This document shows, in pieces, positions 9,097 to 18,444 of a stretch of 64,000 nucleotides of DNA (position 1 is its first letter; each line of letters begins with the position of its first letter). A program made the translations under genes and the position numbers. The stretch lies in assembly GCF_004341845.1 (NCBI RefSeq), contig NZ_SLVB01000012.1, forward strand, positions 62,001-126,000, written 5' to 3'. A model generated the notes under the pieces. The model did no database searches, had not been told where the DNA came from, and worked only from the letters and a program-made list of their open reading frames with translations. The stretch comes from Novosphingobium sp. PhB165 (GTDB lineage: Bacteria; Pseudomonadota; Alphaproteobacteria; Sphingomonadales; Sphingomonadaceae).

Positions 9097-10184
9097 AAGT
9101 TCAAGCAATGGTCTGCCACGCGCCCGGCGCACCGCTGGTGCGCGAGGAGCTGGACCTCGCCCCGCCGGGCGAGGGCGAAGTCCTGATCGAGATCATGGCC
9201 AGCGGACTGTGCCACACCGATCTCAGCCAGCTTGACGGCAAGGCGGCGCCCTATCCCTTCCCCGTCGTCGTCGGGCATGAGGGCGCGGGGATCGTTCGCG
9301 CGGTGGGCGCTGAAGTCGCAACGGTGGCGGTGGGAGATCACGTGATCGCGCTGGCCATCGGCGAATGCGGCGCCTGCGCCAACTGCCTGTCCGGCAAGAC
9401 CAACCTTTGCGAACTATTCCTTGGCGAAATCGCCACCCAGCCGACGCGCTTTTCGCTGAACGGCAAGCCTGTTTCCGCTTATTCGGGCGTCGGATCGCTG
9501 GCCCAGTTCATGGTCATGCACGAACGCAATGTCGCCCCGATCCGCGCCGACGTGCCGCTGCATCTGGCCTGCACTGCGGGCTGCTGCGTGGCGACGGGTG
9601 TGGGCGCGGCGCTGCACACGGCGCATGTGCATGAGGGCGCGAGCGTTGTCGTGTTCGGCCTAGGCGGCATCGGCCTCAACGTCGTGCAGGGTGCACGGCT
9701 GGCCGGGGCCCGGACGATCATCGGCATAGACGTGAACCCGGTCCGCGAGGCGCAGGGCGAGCGCTTCGGCCTTACCCATTTCATCGATCCCACAACCGTC
9801 GATCCGGTTGCCGCCATTCGCGCCATTACCGGCGGGGGCGTAGACTTCGCCTTCGAATGCGTGGGGAAGGCGGCACTGATGCGGCAGGCTTTCGAAAGCA
9901 CCCGCATCGGCTGGGGCTGCTGCGTCGTGCTAGGCGTGCCGGCAGATGGCGAGACGATGCAGATCGTGCCGTTCGACCTGCAACTGGGCCGCACGGTCAA
10001 GGGATCGTTCATGGGCAATGTGCGTGGGCGCAGCCAGCTTCCGGCGCTGCTCGAGCACTATGCGGATGGCACGCTCAATCTCGACGATCTGGTAACGCAC
10101 CGCCTGCCGATGGCGCGCGTGAACGAGGGCTTCGCGCTGATGAAATCGGGCGATGCCCTGCGCGTGGTCGTAAGCTTCGAATAA
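9093..10184 (+). CDS. Zinc-dependent alcohol dehydrogenase (MDR family)
   Basis: A 363-residue medium-chain dehydrogenase. Catalytic-zinc ligands are seen in GLCHTDLS and GHEGAG; the structural zinc loop ECGACANCLSGKTNLCE has four cysteines spaced C-x2-C-x2-C-x7-C; the NAD site is FGLGGIG. The overall form is that of class III-like ADHs. With the preceding GMC enzyme it would oxidise an alcohol onward using NAD. The start overlaps the GMC stop (ATGA). A perfect hairpin follows the stop. Confidence 0.92.
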   Translation: MKVQAMVCHAPGAPLVREELDLAPPGEGEVLIEIMASGLCHTDLSQLDGKAAPYPFPVVVGHEGAGIVRAVGAEVATVAVGDHVIALAIGECGACANCLSGKTNLCELFLGEIATQPTRFSLNGKPVSAYSGVGSLAQFMVMHERNVAPIRADVPLHLACTAGCCVATGVGAALHTAHVHEGASVVVFGLGGIGLNVVQGARLAGARTIIGIDVNPVREAQGERFGLTHFIDPTTVDPVAAIRAITGGGVDFAFECVGKAALMRQAFESTRIGWGCCVVLGVPADGETMQIVPFDLQLGRTVKGSFMGNVRGRSQLPALLEHYADGTLNLDDLVTHRLPMARVNEGFALMKSGDALRVVVSFE

Positions 10185-10224
10185 GGCTAGGCCCCCGGCG
10201 CGATGCCGGGGGCCTAGCCTTATT
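10180..10224. terminator. Bidirectional rho-independent terminator
   Basis: A perfect 20-base inverted repeat (10180-10199 and 10205-10224) with a 5-base loop, AT-rich at its foot and GC-rich at its top, followed by TTTT on the + strand and preceded by an A-rich foot for the - strand. It lies between the convergent alcohol dehydrogenase and SDR genes and can stop both. Confidence 0.9.
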
Positions 10225-10228
10225 TTCC

Positions 10229-11011
10229 CTACTGACGGGGCGAATGGATATTGCCGCCGTCCACCACGATTTCGGACGAGGTGATGTAGCTGGCCTCGTC
10301 CGAGAGCAGGAAGCGGATCACCCGCCCCACTTCCTCCGGCGCGCCGAAACGGCCGAGGAAGATGCGCCGTTCGAACACGCCGGGAAGCGCGGCCTTGGCG
10401 GCAGCGATGATCGGCGTATCGATCTGGCCGGGGCTGACCGAATTGATGCGGATGCCATCGGCCGAAAGCTCGTCCGCCATCGAACGCACCAACGAGATCA
10501 CCGCGCCTTTCGCCGCGCTGTAGATCGGGATCAGCCCACTACCCAAAGTCGCGTTGATGGAGGAAAGCGCCACCACGCTGCTGCCGGGCAGACTGCGCAT
10601 GTCGGCGCGGAACGCCTGCACCAGGCTGACGATCGCGCGCACATGGAGGGCGATGCCCTTGTCCCACAATTCGGGCGTCACCCCGTCGATCCCGGTCACT
10701 TCGGCGGTGCCGGCCGAATGGACGATCCCGCCCACCAGACCCAAGGCTTCGCGCGTTTTCGCGGCAGCCTCCGCAATCGCCTTCGGATCGCGCAAATCGA
10801 CCGCCAGCCCGATGGCGGCAACGCCCCAGGCATCGGCGATTTCCGCCGCCGCAGCCGTCGCGCCGGCCTCATTGATATCCCAGAGCGCCACGGGACGGCC
10901 GACTGCCGCCAATGCACGGGCGCTGGCAAGGCCAATGCCGGAGGCTCCGCCCGTCACCACCACAGGACTGGACGGCGCGCCCAGCGCGGGTTCGAAGTTC
11001 TGCTTTTCCAT
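10229..11011 (-). CDS. Short-chain dehydrogenase/reductase (SDR)
   Basis: A 260-residue classical SDR with TGGASGIG, VHSAG in place of NNAG, and the catalytic YSAAK. Start ATG 11011 is chosen because GGGAAGAGAG precedes it; the longer in-frame extension to 11095 runs to no ribosome site. It ends in VDGGNIHSPRQ. It is the last gene of the receptor-EthD-SDR-SDR operon and ends against the bidirectional terminator. Substrate unknown; a ring ketone/alcohol step is likely. Confidence 0.87.
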   Translation of the reverse strand: MEKQNFEPALGAPSSPVVVTGGASGIGLASARALAAVGRPVALWDINEAGATAAAAEIADAWGVAAIGLAVDLRDPKAIAEAAAKTREALGLVGGIVHSAGTAEVTGIDGVTPELWDKGIALHVRAIVSLVQAFRADMRSLPGSSVVALSSINATLGSGLIPIYSAAKGAVISLVRSMADELSADGIRINSVSPGQIDTPIIAAAKAALPGVFERRIFLGRFGAPEEVGRVIRFLLSDEASYITSSEIVVDGGNIHSPRQ

Positions 11012-11048
11012 CTCTCTTCCCTTTCGCCCGATCAGTCCATTCGCCCCA

Positions 11049-11831
11049 TCAGTCCATTCCCGGTGCGCCGGGCATTCCCTGATAATAGGCGCCAACGATC
11101 ATGCCGCCATCCACGACGATTTCCGCGCCGGCCAGATAGGATGCCTCGTCACTGGCCAGGAACACGGTCGCCGCCGCCACTTCCTCCGGCGCGCCGACGC
11201 GCTGGAGCGGGATATTGCCGAAGCGTTCGTCCACCTTGTCGCGCGGCGAACCGTCGTGGTTGGTCATGACCGTATCGACACCGCCGGGGTGGACGGAGTT
11301 CACGCGCACGCCCTTGTGGCCCAGTTCCATGGCGGCCACGCGGGTCAGCCCACGCACGCCCCACTTGCTGGAGGCATAAGCGGAAAGGCCATTCGCACCC
11401 TTCATCCCGTCTACCGAGGAGACGTTGACGATGGCGCCCTTGCCGCGTGCCACCATGCCCGGCGCCGCCGCCTTGATGCCGAGAAATTCGCCGACCAGAT
11501 TGACGTCCAGCACGCGCCGGTAATCGGCCAGCGTGGTATCGAGCAGCCCCGCGAAGTGCAGGATGCCGGCATTGTTGACCAGCACGTCGACCGGCCCGAA
11601 ACGCGCCTCAACGTCGCGAACCACGGCGGCCCAATCGGCCTCGCTCGTCACGTCCAGATGCCAGAACCCGGCAACATCGCCCAGTTCGGCGGCCAGAGCC
11701 GCGCCGGCTTCATCCAGCACATCGGCAATGGCCACCTTGGCCCCTTCGGCCACGAAGAGGCGGCAGGTTGCCGCCCCCATGCCGCGTGCGCCGCCGGTGA
11801 CGATCGCCACCTTGCCTTCAAGCCTTCCCAT
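11049..11831 (-). CDS. Short-chain dehydrogenase/reductase (SDR)
   Basis: A 260-residue classical SDR: TGGARGMG near residue 13, VNNAGILH, catalytic YASSK and a C-terminal VDGGMIVGAYY. Its sequence order resembles 3-alpha/20-beta-hydroxysteroid dehydrogenase-type SDRs, though steroid specificity cannot be read from the sequence. The start overlaps the stop of the EthD-like gene by one base (TAATG), indicating translational coupling. Confidence 0.88.
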   Translation of the reverse strand: MGRLEGKVAIVTGGARGMGAATCRLFVAEGAKVAIADVLDEAGAALAAELGDVAGFWHLDVTSEADWAAVVRDVEARFGPVDVLVNNAGILHFAGLLDTTLADYRRVLDVNLVGEFLGIKAAAPGMVARGKGAIVNVSSVDGMKGANGLSAYASSKWGVRGLTRVAAMELGHKGVRVNSVHPGGVDTVMTNHDGSPRDKVDERFGNIPLQRVGAPEEVAAATVFLASDEASYLAGAEIVVDGGMIVGAYYQGMPGAPGMD

Positions 11832-12448
11832 TATGCATGTCCTTCATTGTCGAAATCATGGTGATTGAATGTCATGTCCGTCTCATGGCGGTGCATCCGC
11901 AGCGGCTGCGCTACAAGCTCGTCCGGCGGCGGCCCGGGGTCGTCATGCCCCGGCAGCCAGAGCACGGCATCGGCCGGAAAGCCGCCGTTCCGGTCGATCA
12001 GAATGTCCAGCGCCACGCCCGCCCGCCGCTCGGCCAGACTGCGCGCCCAGCCCATCGCGCGGCCGTGCCAGAGATCGTTACTGGCGGCGGATTCCAGCAA
12101 GACCGCAAGGCGGCGCCCGCCCGCATCGGCGGGATCGCCGGCGGAGAGCACATGCTCCTCCACCCGCGCCGGGGCGAGCCGCGCGTGGTCGAGAAAGCGC
12201 TCCTCATCCGCGCGCAGCGCGGCGGCGTGCGGCCCTTCGATGACGCGCAGCGGCGCCAGCGGATCGTCCACCCAGAACTCCGAAATCGTGTCCCAGCCAA
12301 AGATTTCCGCCGCGTCCACATGATTGCGCGCATAGCCCCGGAACGGAAACAGCCGCGCCGCGAACGGCGCGTGGTGGTCCTCGTAATAGCGCTGGAAAAA
12401 GGCCCGGTCCCGATCCGGCCGATGCACCAGCGCGCAAATGCTTTTCAT
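11831..12448 (-). CDS. EthD-domain (dimeric alpha/beta barrel) protein
   Basis: A 205-residue protein whose N-terminal half matches the EthD ferredoxin-like fold (FFQRYYEDHHAPFAARLFPF, then GYARNHV), with a second, weaker repeat-like half. EthD-type proteins accompany oxygenases and SDRs in degradation clusters, but a catalytic role is known only for few. ATG 12448 has AGGAGA upstream; the extension to 12487 is unsupported. It lies 73 bases after the receptor gene and is coupled to the following SDR. A second EthD-like gene is at 23307. Confidence 0.68.
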   Translation of the reverse strand: MKSICALVHRPDRDRAFFQRYYEDHHAPFAARLFPFRGYARNHVDAAEIFGWDTISEFWVDDPLAPLRVIEGPHAAALRADEERFLDHARLAPARVEEHVLSAGDPADAGGRRLAVLLESAASNDLWHGRAMGWARSLAERRAGVALDILIDRNGGFPADAVLWLPGHDDPGPPPDELVAQPLRMHRHETDMTFNHHDFDNEGHA

Positions 12449-12521
12449 GGCCTGTCTCCTGCCCGCAGCGGAACCGACGCGGCGCACAGGCCCCGCCGGT
12501 CCGCAAAGGCGCAGTTCGCCG

Positions 12522-15110
12522 TCATTCGCCGCCGAAGTGGTACTTCAGCCGCACCCCGTACATGCGCGGCTCGCCATAGAGCGTGGCGCGATAGAGCAGC
12601 CCGGTGTCCTGATAGACGTCGGAATTGCTGATCCGGTAGAGGTTGTCGGTCAGGTTGGTGCCGAACAGGCCAAGATCGAAATTCGTGCCTGCCACGCCCT
12701 TCCAATCGAGCGAGGCGCTGAGCAGGCCGAAAGCCTCCAGATAGGCCCCCGGCTGGTTCTGCGGCAGCTGCACCGCCTCGGTATACTGGCGCGATGTGTG
12801 CGAATAGTTCACGAAAAGCGTCAGCGTGCCCAGATCGCCGCCAAGGTCGTGATCGGCGGAAACGTGGATGCTCCAGATGTACGGCGCGGTATACTGGAAA
12901 TCGAGGCACGAACTGTCGGCTATACCGGTTCCGCCATAGGCCTTTGGCAGCACATAGCCATTGCAGGCCATGATCGGCGTGTTCGTCTCGAACTCATACT
13001 TGGTGTACTTCGCGTCGGTATAGCTGAAGTTGCCGCCGATCTCCAGGCCGGGGAACGGCCGCATCGATGCTTCCACTTCCACGCCGTTGATCCGCGCATC
13101 GGCATTGTTGGTGCGCGCGCCGCCGGCGTTGGTGGCCGGGTTGTAGTCTCCCGTCGCGCGCTGGATGTCCTTGTAGTCCACGTGATAGACCGACGTATTC
13201 AGGCGGAACGGCACTTCACCCAGGAAGAAGTCGGACTTCACGCCCGCTTCGTAGCTGGTGACCTTCTCCGGCTTGAAGGTGCGCGTATTCTCGAACACCG
13301 CATACTGGTTGAAACCGCCCGCCTTGTAGCTGTGGCTGACTTTGCCGAAGATCAGGATGCTGGGCGTGATCTTGTAGTCCAGCCCTGCCGTCCACGACGG
13401 TGCCTTGGTCCGCAGCGAGGCTTCCAGACGGCAGGTTGCCGCCGCTGTCGCGAAATCGACCAGCGAACTGTCTGATCCGCAGACCGCCTTGGTCGGATCG
13501 GCGGTGGAACGCTGATACTGGGACGCGAAACCGTCGATATGGTCCCAGGTGTAGCGGAAGCCGCCGGTGAAGCGCAGATTGTCCAGCGCCGGGGTCAGCG
13601 CGCCAAGGTCCAGCGTCGCCTGCGCATAGAGCGCCTTGGACTTCGTGCTGGTGCCATAGGTGTTGTATCCCGCCTCGCAGAAGCCGGTGTAGAGCGCCGG
13701 GCAATAGACGATGGCGCGCGATCCCTGCGGACCGTCGGGCTTCTGGTCGTAGTAGAAACCACCCACGGTCCAGTCCAGCCGGCCGCCCAGCGTCTTGCCC
13801 TGAAGCTGCAGTTCCTCGGTGATCTGGCGCATGTTATCGCGCGGTTCTTCGGTGTCCAGCGTGGCGTTGGTGTAAGTCACCGGATAGCCCAGCACCGGCA
13901 TCGTCACCACGCCGGGCGCGGGCACCACGCCGGGATCGGCATCGTGCTGCTGCAGGATCGAGGCGTCGCCGTCATAGCGATAGCCCAGCTTCAGCTTCTG
14001 GTAGCTGAAGATATTGCGCAGCGTGACCGTATCCGACAGGTCGATCGAGGTAGTGTTGGTCACGCCCCAGGTCACCGTGCGCTGGAACACATCGGTGGAG
14101 AACGCGGTCTTGCGCGGGCCCAGCGCCTCCGCATTGGCGGTCACCGCACGGTAGACGTCGCAGGGCACGCCGATGGGGCCGGGCGTGTCCGGGGCATCGG
14201 CGCAGAAGCCCCGGCTCTTCAGCGCATCGATGTTGAAACCGCGATTGACCAGCCCTGCACCATTGTTGCTGGACTTCGAGTAGTAGGCCATCGTGTAGTT
14301 CTCGACACCGTCCACCGGGCGCAGGGTCAGGCCCATGCGGCCGGAATACCAGTGCTCGTCATCGCGATCCTTGTTGAAAGTGACGTCGCGGGTGAAGCCG
14401 TCGCGGTCGTGATAGGCGCCGGCCACGCGCAGCAGCACTTTTTCTTCGACGATCGGCAGGTTCACCGCGCCTTCCAGATAAGTGCGGTCGTAATTGCCGA
14501 ATTCGCCCTTGATCCAGCCGCCCAGCAGTTCGCCGGGCTTCCTGGGCACCAGCAGCACCGCGCCGCCAGTGGTGTTGCGGCCGAACAGCGTGCCCTGCGG
14601 CCCCGCCAGCACCTGCATGCTCTCAAGATCCAGGAAATTGCCTGGCCCGCCCTGCTGGCTGAGCGTCAGCGCGCCCGGCAGCGGTACTTCGTTCATGTAG
14701 ACGACCACGCCGGGCGATGCCTGGAAGGTCGCGCCCTGACCGCGCAGGGTGAAGGACATGGAATCGCGCGAACCCTGCCCGTTGGGCCCCACCACCAGCG
14801 AAGGGACGCTGGCCTGAAGGTCCTGCTCCTTGCCGATGCTCTGCTTTTCCAGCCGGTCAGGCGAGATTGCGGTGATCGCGATCGGCACGTCCTGCCCGCG
14901 TTCCGCGCGGCGGTTGGCGGTGACGATGATCTCGGTAATGCCCGCCGTGGCGGCATGGGCCTGTGGTGCAACGGCCGGGGTCGGCGCGGTTTGCCCGCTG
15001 TCCTGCGCCTGTGCCGTCATCGGTAACAATGCCGCCAGTGCCGCGCCCGACAGCCAGCAATGCTTCGCCCGCATCCGCACGGCGGATGCCAGTTCCTTCT
15101 TCTTGGTCAC
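12522..15110 (-). CDS. TonB-dependent outer-membrane receptor
   Basis: An 862-residue receptor with a signal peptide ending TAQAQ, a plug starting EIIVTANRRAERGQDVPIAI, then AGPQGTLFGRNTTGGAV and a C-terminal VRLKYHF strand ending in Gly-Glu. GTG 15110 is preferred (GGGAGA five bases upstream); the GTG at 15128 and the ATG at 15074 are alternatives, the last giving the shortest signal peptide. It heads an operon with an EthD protein and two SDRs. A TTACGCAAA site lies 224 bases upstream. Confidence 0.9.
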   Translation of the reverse strand: MTKKKELASAVRMRAKHCWLSGAALAALLPMTAQAQDSGQTAPTPAVAPQAHAATAGITEIIVTANRRAERGQDVPIAITAISPDRLEKQSIGKEQDLQASVPSLVVGPNGQGSRDSMSFTLRGQGATFQASPGVVVYMNEVPLPGALTLSQQGGPGNFLDLESMQVLAGPQGTLFGRNTTGGAVLLVPRKPGELLGGWIKGEFGNYDRTYLEGAVNLPIVEEKVLLRVAGAYHDRDGFTRDVTFNKDRDDEHWYSGRMGLTLRPVDGVENYTMAYYSKSSNNGAGLVNRGFNIDALKSRGFCADAPDTPGPIGVPCDVYRAVTANAEALGPRKTAFSTDVFQRTVTWGVTNTTSIDLSDTVTLRNIFSYQKLKLGYRYDGDASILQQHDADPGVVPAPGVVTMPVLGYPVTYTNATLDTEEPRDNMRQITEELQLQGKTLGGRLDWTVGGFYYDQKPDGPQGSRAIVYCPALYTGFCEAGYNTYGTSTKSKALYAQATLDLGALTPALDNLRFTGGFRYTWDHIDGFASQYQRSTADPTKAVCGSDSSLVDFATAAATCRLEASLRTKAPSWTAGLDYKITPSILIFGKVSHSYKAGGFNQYAVFENTRTFKPEKVTSYEAGVKSDFFLGEVPFRLNTSVYHVDYKDIQRATGDYNPATNAGGARTNNADARINGVEVEASMRPFPGLEIGGNFSYTDAKYTKYEFETNTPIMACNGYVLPKAYGGTGIADSSCLDFQYTAPYIWSIHVSADHDLGGDLGTLTLFVNYSHTSRQYTEAVQLPQNQPGAYLEAFGLLSASLDWKGVAGTNFDLGLFGTNLTDNLYRISNSDVYQDTGLLYRATLYGEPRMYGVRLKYHFGGE

Positions 15111-15546
15111 GATTGTCTCCCTCTCCACTCGACATCGTTCTTGTGTTCTTGTGCGGCGGGGGCCGCAGGTCCGGGGAAAGGCACGAAGGCGGTCGCCTGC
15201 CGAAACGTCATGTCGCGGCGAGTGTGATACTTCGTGCTATGGCCGAGTGGATCCACTGCCGGAAATCGGCAGGAAGCCCGTGCGGCACCTTTCCCTTTGC
15301 TTTATGATCTTGCTCTTTCTTTAGACCTATCACTTACGCAAAATGCCATCAAGGTCATATTTTATGTGATGATTGCGCATGAATATCGCAATACAATCCG
15401 CAAATGATAAAAGGCAAAAACACCGCCGAAGCCGCGAAAATCCGCGCCCTCTCGCTCCTGCGCCGCACGCAAACGAAAAGGGCCGGAGGCGTGCCATTCC
15501 GCACGCCCCCGGCCCTGACAATCGAAACCTGATGCTCAGGAAGAGG
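15111..15546. promoter_or_regulatory. Intergenic region upstream of receptor with operator-like motifs
   Basis: This 436-base region has no supported gene. It contains an exact TTACGCAAA at 15334-15342, then TTGCG-N9-CGCAA (15373-15391), an inverted repeat of the same half-site, and a terminator hairpin (15481-15514) for the SDR gene to its right. The promoter for the receptor operon must lie here. No clear sigma-70 boxes were picked out. Confidence 0.5.
15481..15514 (-). terminator. Rho-independent terminator of SDR gene
   Basis: Two 14-base arms (15481-15494 and 15501-15514) with one mismatch form a GC-rich hairpin. Read on the - strand it follows the SDR stop at 15547 by about 30 bases and is followed by CTTTT. 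Confidence 0.75.
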
Positions 15547-16314
15547 TCAGACTCCGAATCCCCCTGAGACCGAGATCGACTGGCCGGTGGTATATCCGCC
15601 CTCGTTGCTCGCGAAATAGACGCAAGCATGGCCGATCTCTACCGCCGTGCCCCAGCGCTTCAGGCAGAGCAGCTTTTGCGTCTCTTCCACCCAGGCCTGA
15701 TCGAATTGCCCCTGCTGGGTCAGTTCGTGGAGCTGCCCGGCGTCGATCACGCCCACCAGGACCGAATTGGCGCGGATGCCGAAGCGACCCTCTTCCTTGG
15801 CGATGCCCTTGATCAGTTGTTCGTTCGCAGCCTTCACCGCCACCGACATGCCATCGCGCGCCGGCCACCAGTCGTGCCCGGCAGACCCCAGCGTCACGAA
15901 GCTGCCGCCGCCCTGCTCGCGCATATGCGGGATCACCGACTGCGCGGCTGCGAAGAAGCCGTGCACTTCGACATCGAAGGCATGGCGCCATTCCATCATC
16001 GGCGTTTCGGCCAGATAGCGCTGGTTGACCAGCGGCCCGGCGCCCCAGACCACCGTGTGGATGCGGCCGTGTTCGGCAATGGCGGCGGCGATGGCATCCT
16101 GCACTTGCGCCGCGTCGGTGACGTCCGCCGCATGAACGCTCGCCTTGCGGCCCTGCGCCTCGGCATAAGCGGCGACCGCTTTCGCCTTATCGGGCTTGCT
16201 GCGATAGACCACTGCCACGTCGCTACCGGCATCGGCGAAGCAACGTGCCACGCCTTGCCCAATTCCGCCGCTGCCGCCGAACAGCAGCGTACACCCCGCT
16301 GGAAATGTCGCCAC
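15547..16314 (-). CDS. SDR-like protein lacking the catalytic tyrosine
   Basis: A 255-residue SDR-fold protein with FGGSGGIGQG at the cofactor site, WGAG in place of NNAG, and the expected active-site serine in LGSAG. The position of the catalytic tyrosine in YxxxK is occupied by serine (GMSVAVK), so classical SDR chemistry is doubtful. GTG 16314 is the start, with AGGGAGGG upstream. It may be a binding or regulatory protein, or use another mechanism. It is 61 bases downstream of the Rieske oxygenase gene on the same strand and ends in a terminator. Confidence 0.78.
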   Translation of the reverse strand: MATFPAGCTLLFGGSGGIGQGVARCFADAGSDVAVVYRSKPDKAKAVAAYAEAQGRKASVHAADVTDAAQVQDAIAAAIAEHGRIHTVVWGAGPLVNQRYLAETPMMEWRHAFDVEVHGFFAAAQSVIPHMREQGGGSFVTLGSAGHDWWPARDGMSVAVKAANEQLIKGIAKEEGRFGIRANSVLVGVIDAGQLHELTQQGQFDQAWVEETQKLLCLKRWGTAVEIGHACVYFASNEGGYTTGQSISVSGGFGV

Positions 16315-16375
16315 GGGTTCCCTCCCTTCGATGTTGTAAAGTAAAGCAGCGGCCTGCCGAAACAGGCCGCCCCGA

Positions 16376-17455
16376 TCAGGCGGCCACGCTACCGGGTCGC
16401 TTGTCCAGCGTGACCACCAGACCGTTCACGCGGCCCTGAATTTCCGGAGCCTTGGCGCGGGGATTGAAGAACTGGCGATACCAGCTGCGCACTTTCCCGT
16501 AGGGCCCGTCCGCTGGCACTGCCATGGGGTTGAGGCAGGCGCGCTTGTTCGCCCAGATTTCCACGTCCTGCGCGAAGGCAAGGCGGCTGCCTTCCTGATA
16601 CATCGCCGCATTGGCGCGATCCTCATCGGCGATCTCGCGCGAGCCGTCGTGCACTTTCACCATCAGCCCGTGCCATGCGCGCGAACGGCCATCCTCAATC
16701 GGTGTATTGGCGATCATGATGAAGCTGTCGAACGCACCGGCCATTTCGGACTGGAGGAAGCCCGGCCCTTCGTACCAGGTATCCAGCACCAGCTGATCCT
16801 CGGCCGAAGCCGTCAACGTGCGGTGTCCTGCGCTGTAGTACTGGTGGACGACGTGGTTCTGGAACTCGTTGGCGAAGTACTGGAAATCCTTGGCGCCATG
16901 GATCGGCACGAAGTGGCCATAATCCGCCATGTTGTCGACGATCTCGACACCGTGGACGTTGAGATCGCCCATGAAGTCGATCTTCCATTCCACCCAACCC
17001 GGCTCACCGTAATGGCCGCCGAATTGGGGCAGGTCGTAATCCGGCTCCAGCCCTTCCTCGTCGTGCCACATCCACAGGATGCCGGCGCGCTCGACCACCT
17101 TGTAGGTGCCCAGCTTCGCCGCCTTGGGCACGAAATCCGAATAGGGGATGTGATTGCACGCGCCGTCCGGGCCGTAGCGCCAGCCGTGGAACGGGCAGCG
17201 GATCGATTCGCCTTCAACATGTTCGGCGTCACGCACGATGTAGGACGTGCTGTTCTTCGCCAGATGCGCGCCCATGTGCGGGCAATAGGCATCGACGACA
17301 TAGGCCGTGCCCGATTCGCCGCGATAGAGCACCAGATCCTTGCCGAAATACCGGATCGCGGCGGGCGTGCGCGTCGCCTCCTCTGCCGCTCCGATCATGA
17401 ACCAGCCACGCGGAAATGCGTGAGGCCCAAGGCCATAGTCGCTGGTAGTGGCCAT
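16376..17455 (-). CDS. KshA-like Rieske non-heme iron oxygenase subunit
   Basis: A 359-residue oxygenase. Rieske ligands are Cys58-x-His60 (CPHMGAHL) and Cys87-x2-His90 (CPFHGWRYG), separated by an unusually long 26-residue loop. Mononuclear-iron ligands are His181 and His186 in DNMADYGHFVPIHG, with the Asp of QDVEIW near residue 320. The DVEIWxxK and SWYRQFFNP parts follow the pattern of 3-ketosteroid 9-alpha-hydroxylase KshA, so ring hydroxylation of a steroid-like ketone is the best guess; no reductase partner is in the window. ATG 17455 gives a normal distance to AAGGAG; ATG 17461 is too close. It is divergent from a LysR gene. Confidence 0.8.
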   Translation of the reverse strand: MATTSDYGLGPHAFPRGWFMIGAAEEATRTPAAIRYFGKDLVLYRGESGTAYVVDAYCPHMGAHLAKNSTSYIVRDAEHVEGESIRCPFHGWRYGPDGACNHIPYSDFVPKAAKLGTYKVVERAGILWMWHDEEGLEPDYDLPQFGGHYGEPGWVEWKIDFMGDLNVHGVEIVDNMADYGHFVPIHGAKDFQYFANEFQNHVVHQYYSAGHRTLTASAEDQLVLDTWYEGPGFLQSEMAGAFDSFIMIANTPIEDGRSRAWHGLMVKVHDGSREIADEDRANAAMYQEGSRLAFAQDVEIWANKRACLNPMAVPADGPYGKVRSWYRQFFNPRAKAPEIQGRVNGLVVTLDKRPGSVAA

Positions 17456-17546
17456 TTGCATCGACTCCTTATGCTGCGCCTGCTTACGGCGGCGCATTCC
17501 TTGTCCATTTAGCCGTTCGATTGGCGATTTGCGAAGAGAATTGACC

Positions 17547-17563
17547 TGCACATAGGTTGTGCA
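17547..17563. promoter_or_regulatory. Putative LysR operator
   Basis: TGCACA-N5-TGTGCA is a perfect 6-base inverted repeat with a T-N11-A centre, the form usual for LysR boxes. It lies between the divergent LysR and Rieske genes, only 15 bases before the LysR start codon, with another TGCA at 17568. Autoregulation and control of the oxygenase are inferred. Confidence 0.6.
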
Positions 17564-17577
17564 AATATGCACGCCTT

Positions 17578-18444
17578 ATGGAATGGAGCGATCTTCAGAT
17601 CTTTCTGGCTGCCGTGCGCGCCGGTTCGTACACCGCCGCAGGGCGCCAACTGGGCATCAACCGCACGACGGTCGGCCGCCGGGTCGATGCGCTGGAGGCG
17701 GCGCTGGGCGTCGCGCTGTTCGAGGAGGGACCGCTGGGCCCCGCGCCCAACCGCGCCGGCAAGCGGCTGCTGGCCGCCGCCGAAGTGATAGAGCGGGAAG
17801 TCGCCCGGATGCGCAGCGATCTGGCGCTGCCCAATCTGGCCCAAGGCCCGGTGCGCGTGGCGGGCAGCGGGGGCATCGTCAGCGAGTTCCTGCCCGAATT
17901 CGCCGAATTCCGCCGTCACCATCCGGAAGTGTCCATCGAACTGCTGGGCGAACTCGATCCCATCGACGCGGTGACCTACCGCCGCGCCGATCTGGCCATC
18001 GCGCTTGTGCGCAAGCCGCCGCTGCGGCTCTGGGGCGTGGAGCTGGCGACTCTGGCGCAGGCCCCATACGCCCGGCGGGACGGGGCGGCACAGCCTGCGC
18101 AACTGGGCTGGGGTTTCGAACTCGACGCCGCCCTGCCCGGCAGCCAGTGGACGGCCAGCAATCCGGCCGGCGAGGCGGCGGAAAAGGCCGGGCTGACCAC
18201 CTTCAACGCCTGGCCGCAGATGAAGCAGGCCGTGCTGGCCGGGCTTGGCAACGCAACGCTCTGGTGCTTCGCGGCCGATGGCGAGCCCTATCTGGAACGC
18301 CTTGCGCCGCCCGATCCACGCCATGACTGCCCGTTATGGCTGCTCCATCGCGCCAAGGCGCCGCCCAGCGCGGGATTGAGCGCCCTGATCGCCTTTCTGA
18401 CCGAGGCCCTCAGGGCGCGCGTGACAGGCCCGCCAACAGTTTGA
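17578..18444 (+). CDS. LysR-family transcriptional regulator
   Basis: A 288-residue regulator. The winged helix-turn-helix is at residues 3-60 (LQIFLAAVRAGSYTAAGRQL, then RTTVGRRVDALE), followed by a shortened effector domain. ATG 17578 is used; no ribosome site precedes it and the operator nearly touches it, so a leaderless transcript is possible. It faces the KshA-like oxygenase gene across 122 bases. Its 3' end overlaps the convergent SnoaL-like gene by 35 bases. Confidence 0.88.
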   Translation: MEWSDLQIFLAAVRAGSYTAAGRQLGINRTTVGRRVDALEAALGVALFEEGPLGPAPNRAGKRLLAAAEVIEREVARMRSDLALPNLAQGPVRVAGSGGIVSEFLPEFAEFRRHHPEVSIELLGELDPIDAVTYRRADLAIALVRKPPLRLWGVELATLAQAPYARRDGAAQPAQLGWGFELDAALPGSQWTASNPAGEAAEKAGLTTFNAWPQMKQAVLAGLGNATLWCFAADGEPYLERLAPPDPRHDCPLWLLHRAKAPPSAGLSALIAFLTEALRARVTGPPTV

